18,619 nucleotides of DNA from Chloroflexota bacterium (GTDB lineage Bacteria > Chloroflexota > Anaerolineae > J102), in contig JAADFV010000312.1 in NCBI GenBank assembly GCA_013152695.1, forward strand, positions 1-18,619. The letters run 5' to 3'. Of the stretch, positions 1 to 8,000 are shown one piece after another (the stretch's first letter is position 1; every line of letters starts with the position of its first letter). The notes beneath the pieces were generated by a model. It was not told the DNA's origin. It made no database searches and worked only from the letters and a program-made list of their open reading frames with translations. Both the position numbers and the translations under genes were made by a program.

Positions 1-123
1 CCAGAACCCGTGGCGAGAGAGGTTGCCCCGATGTGGCCGGCACCGGGAAAGAATGTGTAAATCCCGAATTCTGATATTTTCAGTATAGCAAGCATTCGCA
101 TTTTGGCAAGCGCAAAATCGCCC
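1..123. other. Left edge, no assignable gene
   Basis: Two short open stretches run off the left edge and I cannot choose between them. On the plus strand a frame open from base 1 closes with TAA at 58-60, which could be the last 19 codons of a rightward gene. On the minus strand a frame opening at an ATG at 101 stays open to base 1, but it has no Shine-Dalgarno and overlaps a promoter-like pair. Neither has enough residues to recognise a family. Confidence 0.2.
82..109 (-). promoter_or_regulatory. Candidate sigma70-type promoter reading leftward
   Basis: On the minus strand TTGCCA (104-109) and TATACT (82-87) are separated by 16 bases, a good match to -35 and -10 consensus. It would fire leftward out of the window, so the gene it might serve is not visible. 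It could be chance, since this spacer region is richer in A and T than its surroundings. Confidence 0.35.
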
Positions 124-242
124 GGCGAGACTGTATCCCTTTAGTCGGTGGTGCAGGAAAATTTCGCTGATTAAAGTGCGTCGCACCTCGGTAGGTGCGA
201 CGCACTTGCTCCGCGCCGACTAAATTGATATAGTGTCTCGCC
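124..242. repeat. MITE-like nested inverted repeat element
   Basis: The ends GGCGAGAC (124-131) and GTCTCGCC (235-242) are perfect reverse complements. Moving inward, TGTATC (132-137) pairs with GATATA (227-232) with one G-T pair, and TTTAGTCGG (140-148) pairs perfectly with CCGACTAAA (216-224). At the centre is a perfect 15-bp hairpin (174-207, loop CGGT). The whole is a 119-bp imperfect palindrome with no coding capacity. I see no clear target-site duplication. It may be a non-autonomous transposable element, a REP/REPIN-like unit or a structured RNA; only copy number in the genome can decide. Confidence 0.55.
174..207. repeat. Perfect 15-bp hairpin with CGGT loop
   Basis: AAGTGCGTCGCACCT (174-188) and AGGTGCGACGCACTT (193-207) are exact reverse complements around a 4-base loop. 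Neither side is followed by a T tract of useful length, so it is not a classical intrinsic terminator, although it lies about 200 bases downstream of the M6 gene. It forms the core of the larger inverted repeat at 124-242. Confidence 0.85.
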
Positions 243-273
243 CTGCCAGCCTGAAAACCGTCTCCGACCAGTG

Positions 274-288
274 AGACCTGCCAGGTCT
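274..288. repeat. Short palindrome AGACCTG-C-CAGGTCT
   Basis: Seven bases on each side of a single central C are reverse complements. The internal string CCTGCCAG also occurs at 242-249, next to the right end of the larger inverted repeat. Short CCTGCCAGG-type palindromes are the sort of core found in REP-like families, but only this one copy is in view. Confidence 0.5.
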
Positions 289-350
289 GCGTAGGGCGCA
301 GCCCCAGGCCACTGCCCGTAAACAACGACTTCCTCCCGAGTTCAGGGAGA

Positions 351-381
351 GGCGAGAGGAACAGTTTTGTTCCTCTGCGCC
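351..381 (-). terminator. Hairpin just downstream of the M6 protein gene
   Basis: AGAGGAACA (355-363) and TGTTCCTCT (368-376) form a perfect 9-bp stem with a 4-base loop. It is extended by GGCG (351-354) pairing with CGCC (378-381) past one bulged base. It begins 22 bases beyond the stop codon of the leftward gene ending at 404, the right place for a terminator. There is no T tract after it, so it may instead stabilise the 3' end of the mRNA. A weaker 5-bp hairpin (333-349) follows. Confidence 0.45.
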
Positions 382-403
382 TTATGCCCTGAGCAACCGG
401 CAG

Positions 404-3400
404 TTACGGCACGAATGTCACTGCCAACTGCGCCTCCTGCCCGGCCGGCCAGCTTTCCAGGCTGGCTAAGGAGATACGGCCACGCGGACCTGTCGCGGCA
501 ATAGCCAACTGCCCCAGAACAATATCGTTAGTCCAGGCCTGTACCTGAGCCGACACATCCAACACCATTTGGCCGAGCTGTACAGGCACAGATGTACCCG
601 GATTGTAAGTAGCCGGAGCATTGTCGTAGTTGACTTGGGCGGACTCAAACGGTGTCACATTCAAAACCTGCAGGTACTTACCCGCCGCACCCGATTCCAA
701 GATGACATTCAAAGTAAGTTGGGCGGACCTGATGTCAGCCTCTGGGGGCAGTAAAGTGCGATCGAAAGTGAGGAAAGCATCGTCCAGACCCGTAGGGCGC
801 ACAATCAGGGCCGCGTAAGCGTCGTAATTCCTCGCCGGATCGCCACCGTTGACCCAGGTATCAGCCGACAACGGCAGACTGACTGTCGTCCAGATATGCG
901 CCTGGGTGGTGGCCACATCCACACCTCCGTCATCATCGCCAACGGTCAGCGTCAGCACATAGACGCCCGCCGCGGCATAAACATGACTGATCTCGAACTG
1001 TGGAGCCACATCATTCAGGACTAGCGGTGCGGTGCCGTCGCCAAAATCGAGAGTCGCTGACCAGACATCATTGCCCGGATCGACAAAGGCGACTGTTGCC
1101 GTCACCACGTCACCTACAGCAGCATCGAGTACATCAAACTGCTGTACTTGCGGTGAGACATTATCGACAATCACCTGAATCTGGGCGATTCCTACATCCT
1201 CTCCATCATCGGCGCTTACGGTCACGGTGTAAACACCATTATCTGTGTAGAGGTGCTCCAGGATAAAACTGTGGTCGGTTGCCAGAGACAACGGCTGCAT
1301 CCCGGCGCCATCTCCATAATCTACCGTCAACACCCAGACATCCTCTCCGGGATCGACCATTTTGCCGTTTACTTGCAAAGTATCACCTTCGTCCAGGGTG
1401 GCTGTGGCTGGGAGGATGAAACTTGGTGGCACATTGCTGACGACGACCGTAAATATACCTTCGCTTGTCGCTTCTCCATCGTTCATTGTCACAGTGACAG
1501 TGTAAACGCCATCCTGAGGATAGAGATGCTCGAGAACAAAGCTGTGGTCGGGAGCCAGCTGTAAAGACTGGAGAGGAGAGCCATCCCCATAATCTACCGT
1601 CCCCGACCAGTTATCTGCATCCGGATCGCTAAATGAAGCGGTCACTTGCAGTGTCGAACCTTCGTTGAGCTGCTGGTCGGGGGGAAGGTTAAGCGAGGGT
1701 GGTGTATTTTCTATGGTGAGTGTTGTAGAAAGCACCCGGAAGGGTTCAGGCTGCTGGTCGGCATAGAAAATCAATGAAGCGCTGATGTCGCCCTTACTTT
1801 GACCTGGCTCGAGCGTTATGGCAAAGCTCCCGGCCATGCTCTCGCCCGTGGCCAGAGCTCCCAGATAAGCAAAGCCGCTGATCTCGTTGGCTGAAGCAGC
1901 ACCCAGCAACGATTTTTGAGCCGCTGTCTGCCAGTTAGCCAGTATCTGTGCGGCCGGCAGACCGACGGGGAATAAATCGCCACTGACACTACCGGGTACA
2001 TAGCGCGTACCAGCCGGCAAGGGAGCAAAGGCAAAGAACTCAGCGGCAGAGCCCACGTTCTGGGCGCTAAAGGCTACTGTTACCTGTTCTCCCACAGGAG
2101 CAGAAGCAGGGCTGGTTGTAGCTGTACCTGCCACCTCGTGCATGGCGTTCCACACCCGCACAGTGGCTTGCTCTGGGCTTTGCGATAGTACCTGGATATG
2201 CAAACCATACTGTGCCCCTACATCACCAGGATTTCCTGTACCCAGTAAGCGACCCGGCGCCACTTCGACGCCATAAAGGTCGGGATAAGGAAGACCATCG
2301 GGCCAGGTAATTGGGGTGGCATAGTCAAAGCGGGCGGGAATCACAGCACTGGCATCCCAATCGTGCAGATAGAGCAAGGAACCACTGCCAGGATAGAAAA
2401 ATCCAGGGGTATAGTTGAGAGAGTCGTGGAATGCTGGGATTGCGGCCTGGCTGGGCCATGATTTTGTCTCTAACGGCGTCTCGCTCCATGACTGCGTATC
2501 GAAATCCCAGCCTAAACGAGCTGTCCAGGCGCGAGTAGGCAAAAGGCCGAAACCGGCATCACCGGGCATCACCCGACCGCTGAGCGGCACCCCCACCCAG
2601 GCATCCTGAAATGCCGGTGAAGTCGTATCAAAACGTTGGGGCCAATAATGCGAATCCACCACCAAGAGACCATATTTGGGCCCATAACTGGGTGGAGATG
2701 CCAAATCACTCAACATTTCACCATCGAAAGGTTGGCTGAGGTCGCGATAGCTGATGATCAAGCTGGGTGTCGTCGCGGGCAGACGATTTACCTTCGTTTC
2801 GTGATTGGGCTTATCCTGATAAACAATTTGATAAGGATCATTGAGTGACTGGTCAAAACCATTGGCATCACGCCATTCTACGAGATAATAATGATCGCTG
2901 CGTTTGACAAAGGGCGTCATCAACCAACCCTCATTGTGCCAGTCGGTAGTCACAGTTTCCAGTTCGTTGCTATACAAATTACCTTGTTCATCATCCAGGG
3001 AAAGGTTATCTACCCACCAGCCGGGCTCAGTAGCAAAGCGATCACTCACATAGCGTAAGCGCAAGCGGATGTTAAGACCTCGGAAAGCGCTAAGATCAAA
3101 ATGAAGGCGTCCCTGTCCCCTCCCGGTCAGACCCCAGCCCTGATTACGGCCATGAGGATTGTCGCGAGTGAGATAACCATCTTGATCTGGTAGCGAAATC
3201 CAGGTCGCCCCTGCATCTGTGGAGACCTCGATATAGCCATAATCCCAGCCGTTCTCCAGATCCCAATAGGCATCAAAAGAAAAGATCGGGTGTTCGCCCG
3301 CCTGACTGAGGTCAAATTCACGCCAAATGCGGTGATCCAGATTGTTTTCTGAGCCCGACCACCAACCACCACCACTACCAGCACGATTTTCCACCTCTAC

Positions 3401-4840
3401 CTCTTTGGGCGGCAGGCGGATGATAATGCCATCAGCGGTATCAGGGGGCTGCTGTCGCAGCCGGCCAACCACTACATCACGGCTGGGATCATCATACTCG
3501 ATCACCAGCGGGTCTTTCCAGCCCAGGAGCCAATTCTGCCACAAGTTGTGACCGACCGGCCGGACGCCGCCCAAAGGACCACCCCAAACGCCTGCTGCCA
3601 ATGAACCCCAAAAACCGTTGGCGTTCATGCCATCAAGGGTGTACAGATCGGGTAAACCCAGATAATGTTCGAATGTCTCCAAAAATGTTCCTAAAACAGT
3701 TTGCTCAGAAAATACGGCAAAATTATCGACGAAATAATCGTCGCTAGGATCATCCGGGGTTTGCTGGCCCGCGATTTGGGGCTGGGCTAAGCCATTAAGG
3801 CTAAAAGAGGAACGTCCATCGCTCAGGCGGTCTTCACCACCGCCATCCTGCCATCCATAGCCCGCATGAATGAGAAACAACATGTCGACGACATGATCGC
3901 CATTGGCATCGAACTGGCTCCAGGCCTGGTCAGGATAGTCTGCCACCATCGCCTTTACTGCATCCTCGGCAAATGCCAAAAAACCGGCGTCGCTGGCTGG
4001 ATCGGCCTGGCAGCGTCCCTGGGCATCCTCCTGATAAAGGGCGTAGCCATATGTTTCGGGAGCGTGGGGTAATGAGACCGATCGAGGAAGAACCGCCCCT
4101 CCTACATGATATGTGCCGGCGGACATCTCCAGCAGGTAGTTGTTCAAGGTGAGGCCGCTGAGGTCAATGCCACCTAGTTCAGGACGTACGACGCCATAGC
4201 CGGGGGCATCAGGGCCAATACCAAATAGTACGGCATCATAAGCCTGGGGGTCCATATCGGCTTTATAAAAACTAAAATTATCGCGCGGGCCTGGGGGAGG
4301 GTCTTGTCCCAGAGCCAAAGGTTGGAATTGGAACTCGGTATTGACACAGGCACCTGTTTCTGGATCGGGGTAGGGCCGAACGATACGATCGGTACCAGCA
4401 AATTCGACGACAAGACCGAGGATGTTGCTGGGCACCGGCGTGAGATCGCCGCTCAGAGCCTGCACATCACCTTGTAGCAGGGCTTTCTCCCGCCTCTGCA
4501 AGCGTGTCCAGGCAACGGGATCGGGCCCAGTGTTGTGCGTTTTCTGGAATTGCTGATACCAGGTGCTCACCGCTAACTCACTGTCCTGGGCCGATGCCCC
4601 CAAAGAAAGCTGCCCTTCTTTTTGCAGCCAGGTTGTTACCTGCTGGGCAGGGGGCACACGCAAATAGCGCCGTACCTTGTCCGTCTTCTCGCCCGGCCCC
4701 TGTGCCTGGATGGTGCCCAAAGGGAGCGTGAGCACGAGCACGCAAACCAGACATAGCAACACCCCTAACCGCTTAAGGATACGGTTGGTTGGCGAAGGGT
4801 GGTTGGAGATGGGGAGGGGATGGGGACGGAACTGTAACAT
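404..4840 (-). CDS. Secreted immune-inhibitor-A-like M6 family protein with three PKD domains; active site degenerate
   Basis: This 1,478-residue protein has an N-terminal hydrophobic segment (about residues 23-45) ending in a plausible signal cleavage region near AQG. The next part has M6/immune inhibitor A landmarks: VVEFAGTDR, FDANGDHVVDMLFLIHAG, GLPDLY, VWGGPLGG and HYYLVEWRD, plus a MAM/VEG-like beta region ending PGWWVDNLSL. Three PKD domains of about 91 residues (1045-1135, 1136-1226, 1227-1319, each with a YGDG or FGDG core) lead to a DNRLRE-like C-terminal module (1320-1478). M6 peptidases normally carry HExxHxxGLPD; here residues 388-392 read ETFEH, so the first zinc-ligand His and the catalytic Glu are both replaced without disturbing the frame. 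It is probably secreted and may be a binding protein or an altered enzyme rather than a classical metalloprotease. I prefer ATG at 4840 because GAGGT lies 5 bases upstream; a TTG at 4855 would add five residues. Confidence 0.85.
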   Translation of the reverse strand: MLQFRPHPLPISNHPSPTNRILKRLGVLLCLVCVLVLTLPLGTIQAQGPGEKTDKVRRYLRVPPAQQVTTWLQKEGQLSLGASAQDSELAVSTWYQQFQKTHNTGPDPVAWTRLQRREKALLQGDVQALSGDLTPVPSNILGLVVEFAGTDRIVRPYPDPETGACVNTEFQFQPLALGQDPPPGPRDNFSFYKADMDPQAYDAVLFGIGPDAPGYGVVRPELGGIDLSGLTLNNYLLEMSAGTYHVGGAVLPRSVSLPHAPETYGYALYQEDAQGRCQADPASDAGFLAFAEDAVKAMVADYPDQAWSQFDANGDHVVDMLFLIHAGYGWQDGGGEDRLSDGRSSFSLNGLAQPQIAGQQTPDDPSDDYFVDNFAVFSEQTVLGTFLETFEHYLGLPDLYTLDGMNANGFWGSLAAGVWGGPLGGVRPVGHNLWQNWLLGWKDPLVIEYDDPSRDVVVGRLRQQPPDTADGIIIRLPPKEVEVENRAGSGGGWWSGSENNLDHRIWREFDLSQAGEHPIFSFDAYWDLENGWDYGYIEVSTDAGATWISLPDQDGYLTRDNPHGRNQGWGLTGRGQGRLHFDLSAFRGLNIRLRLRYVSDRFATEPGWWVDNLSLDDEQGNLYSNELETVTTDWHNEGWLMTPFVKRSDHYYLVEWRDANGFDQSLNDPYQIVYQDKPNHETKVNRLPATTPSLIISYRDLSQPFDGEMLSDLASPPSYGPKYGLLVVDSHYWPQRFDTTSPAFQDAWVGVPLSGRVMPGDAGFGLLPTRAWTARLGWDFDTQSWSETPLETKSWPSQAAIPAFHDSLNYTPGFFYPGSGSLLYLHDWDASAVIPARFDYATPITWPDGLPYPDLYGVEVAPGRLLGTGNPGDVGAQYGLHIQVLSQSPEQATVRVWNAMHEVAGTATTSPASAPVGEQVTVAFSAQNVGSAAEFFAFAPLPAGTRYVPGSVSGDLFPVGLPAAQILANWQTAAQKSLLGAASANEISGFAYLGALATGESMAGSFAITLEPGQSKGDISASLIFYADQQPEPFRVLSTTLTIENTPPSLNLPPDQQLNEGSTLQVTASFSDPDADNWSGTVDYGDGSPLQSLQLAPDHSFVLEHLYPQDGVYTVTVTMNDGEATSEGIFTVVVSNVPPSFILPATATLDEGDTLQVNGKMVDPGEDVWVLTVDYGDGAGMQPLSLATDHSFILEHLYTDNGVYTVTVSADDGEDVGIAQIQVIVDNVSPQVQQFDVLDAAVGDVVTATVAFVDPGNDVWSATLDFGDGTAPLVLNDVAPQFEISHVYAAAGVYVLTLTVGDDDGGVDVATTQAHIWTTVSLPLSADTWVNGGDPARNYDAYAALIVRPTGLDDAFLTFDRTLLPPEADIRSAQLTLNVILESGAAGKYLQVLNVTPFESAQVNYDNAPATYNPGTSVPVQLGQMVLDVSAQVQAWTNDIVLGQLAIAATGPRGRISLASLESWPAGQEAQLAVTFVP

Positions 4841-4845
4841 ATTCG

Positions 4846-4850
4846 ACCTC
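4846..4850 (-). promoter_or_regulatory. Shine-Dalgarno that decides the M6 protein start
   Basis: GAGGT on the minus strand, 5 bases before the ATG at 4840. The in-frame TTG at 4855 lies upstream of this site and has no comparable motif, so the ATG is the better start. Confidence 0.6.
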
Positions 4851-4936
4851 AGCAATAAATAGAGCGGATTCCCAAAGTATTCCTAAAAATTAGACGCAGG
4901 AGGAGGGGAGAAGGGTACGGCAGGAAGTACTCAGTG

Positions 4937-4968
4937 AAAAAGAGGCCGGACCCAAAGGGCCCGACCTC
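4937..4968 (-). terminator. Intrinsic terminator of the S8 protease gene
   Basis: On the minus strand a 12-bp stem (arms 4957-4968 and 4942-4953, 10 Watson-Crick and 2 G-T pairs) closes a TTT loop and is followed at once by TTTTT (4937-4941). It lies 52 bases after the stop of the S8 gene and about 100 bases before the M6 gene start. It therefore implies that the two protease-family genes are separate transcription units despite being adjacent and co-directional. Confidence 0.85.
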
Positions 4969-5020
4969 TCGTAGGCAAGGGGAGAGGCGACATTGGGCAA
5001 TGTCGTCTCGGGTGGAAGAA

Positions 5021-8000
5021 TTATTGGCCGAAACCGCGCTCGGGGATGTAGGTTACCTGCAACGACACGGGAGTGGCATTCCAAGTTTCCAGGCTGTCGA
5101 AGATGACACGGCCGGCAGGTCCGCTGGCACTGATGGCCAGGTAGCCCATGTCACCCATAGCCTGTGCGCCGACGGCATCCCAGGCAAGGACATTGTTGGC
5201 TACATCAAAGCTAACCATACCCGGGGTCTCGGGAACAGCTACAGCCGCACTGGGATTGAAGGTAGTGGGTGCTGTGGCGTAGGTGACTGTGGCCGGATCA
5301 AAGGCTTCGGAATTGAGAACGGTGAGGGACTTGCCGAATTGACCAGACTGGCCGGTTACGTTCGCCATGAGTTCGGCTGCGGTGACATTGGCGCCCACAG
5401 GCAAGGCACTACGATCGAATTCCAGAAGGACGTTATCGAGGCCGGTGGTGCGGGCAATGAGGGCGGCAAAGCTATTGTTGTTGGTGGCAACGTCGCCGCC
5501 ATTGACCCAAGTATCGGCTGTGAGAGGCAGTTCAACCGTGATCGGATCGGGTTCGACGGCAGTCACAGTGATCGGTACTTCGACCAGACCCGGCGCAGCA
5601 GCGGGGCCAAGGAGGACACTACCGTAGAGGACATCGCCATTATTCATAGCACGCTCGATACGAACGCCAAAGGTGATGTCTTCGCCGGGGCCGAAGGGGC
5701 CTTGGGGCAGGTCGACCACTTGCACATCGTAGCCTTGAATGGCGTTGATCTGCAAATCAAAGGTAGTGGTACCGGCAGGTACCTTCCAACCGTGCACGGC
5801 AATCGTCCAATCACCATCAACGGGGAATTTGATGAAAACGTGCTCGTCAGCGGTGGGGGTCGTCGAAGCCCCAACCAGATTGCCACTGGGATCGTAGACA
5901 AAGAGGTCGAGATCGGTGCCACCCTGTCCGGCTACCTGTACGTCCAATGAAGCAGCGTGGTCGATGGTGATGGTTCGGGTGTAGCTGGCAGTAGAAGGAT
6001 CGTTGGGATCGTCCTGGTTCACAACCTGATCGGTGTAGAGTTCGGGCAAGCCCAGACCAAAACCTTCAGCGACGAGATCGTCCAAAGCAAGGGAGGAAGA
6101 CACCGTAATTTCGGCGTAGACACTGTTGCTGGGAGCATCCAAGTCGAGGGCAGAGGGAGCAATGTTTAATGTGCCCACTTGACCCCTGAAAGCCTCATCG
6201 GTGTATTCGCCGCCATAGAGGACGTTGTGGAGAGCAATGACGTGGAGACCCTGTGTGGCAGGAACGGCCACGATTTCACGAGGACCACCGGTGCTGGTGT
6301 TACGTATCCAGCGACCGTTATTGATGTAGGTGTTGGCACTGCTACCTGGTAGGGTGGTGAGGGTGTAGGGACCGAAGTAATCGCCTTCGAAATTGCGACT
6401 GTCTGGATCGGTAAAGTCATCCGGGACAGGGCCCATGACCAAGGTATCGATATCGCTCATGGGGCTTTCCCAGCGATTGTCGACCAAAAGCATGGAACCA
6501 TCGGGTAAGTCTTCGTTGATGTCGGTGTAGAAGAAGCGCCAATCTCCCGACTCGGCCCGCCACGTCCAGTCGAAGTAACCGAACATTCGGCTATTGTCGT
6601 AGGGTGTGTCGGCAGGGCGTCCACCACCAAAGCGGAAGTTGGCACTGGTGGCGGCGACATTAGCAACCACAGGAATCACATCCTGCATGCTGCCATCGGC
6701 GGCATCGGCGAGGATGAAGGCTTCGTAGAGGCCGACAGGAGCATCTTCAGGAACAGCCATGGTAGCAACAAAGGTGGCGCTGTCACCAGCAGGTACGGTG
6801 ACCGACATGGGCTCGGTGCTCAGCCAATCGAAGGGAGCATGGCCGTAGAAGGTGACCGTGAATTTCATATTGGTGACAGGGATGTCTTCGCTGCGGACAC
6901 GATGGCGGATACCAATGAAGATACCGTCATGCATCTGTTCCAGGGGTTCTTTCACGCGCAGTTGGAAGGAATCACCACCGGGGCGGTTGTAACCAAAGCG
7001 GACATATTCGCCATCCTGGATTTCATCGCCGTTGACAATACCATCGCCATTCAGGTCTTGCCACAACATACCGTCACCGTTGATATCGGTCCAGTTCTGT
7101 ACTTGCAGATACCAGCGAGAATCGACGCTGTAATCGCCATTGGCGTCGAGTTGATCGAAGGGATAGGCCATCTTCACTTCCATCAAGGCCGTTCCTTCTG
7201 GGATCAAATCGGTAACGTCGAAGAGGTAATCCGGTTTGGGGAATTGCCCTTCTTCGAGCGATTGGTCTTGGGTAGTGAAGGGGAAGCTGTATTCCGCGAT
7301 TTTAACGAGATGGTCAGAGCTGAGATTGACCTCGGCATCTGTGGCAGCGGGATTGTAGATGGTGAAGGTCTTGGTGACGACATCGCCGGCGTGCACGATG
7401 TTGGCAAAACCAGGATACTCGACACCGCGATAGTTCCCGGCAGTCCAGTTATCGGGCATGGTGAAGAAACCACCATCCCCGCCAGCGATGGAAGCAGACG
7501 TGCCACCATTGATGGAACCAGCGCCCTGAGTAAAGCCATCGTAGTTCTGATTGTCGGCGCCGGCCATGAGAATGGCGCGTACCACGTCCCAGGTAGGCCA
7601 GGTGCCGTTAGCCTGCTTATAGGCATCGTAAATGAGAGAGGCAAGGCCCACTGCGACTGGAGCTGAGCGGCTGGTGCCACCCCAGAGATCCCAGGCTACC
7701 CAACCATCGCCTACCATGTTAAGAGGCAGATCACCGGTTCCCCAGGAGCCGTTGGCTGTGACGTGCACACCATTGACGCCGCGCGCGCCAGGGCCGCGGT
7801 TGGAGAAGGGAGCAACGTCGCCCCAGTTGATTTGGTCGGTGCTGATCAGAGTTTCGAAAACACCGCCGGTATCATACTGCGTGGAAGCACCCACAGAGAT
7901 AGAAGCGGGTGGATTGGGCGGAGAAATCGTACCGTAGCCAGGACCACCATTACCGGTGGAGTGTACAGAAGTCAGGGTCGGGTTCAGATGGCGAATGATG

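Noticed and set aside
1..101. Start of a leftward gene at the ATG at 101
   Set aside because: No Shine-Dalgarno, and the start lies within a TTGCCA-N16-TATACT promoter-like pair. Only 33 codons are visible, with no family match.
80..325. An 81-codon leftward open frame
   Set aside because: It runs through the nested inverted repeats at 124-242 and the palindrome at 274-288, so its codons are dictated by repeat sequence. No ribosome binding site or known domain.
4934..5950. A 338-codon plus-strand open frame
   Set aside because: It lies opposite the 3' part of the S8 protease gene, starts inside the terminator hairpin, and has no recognisable domain. It is explained by codon bias of the real gene.
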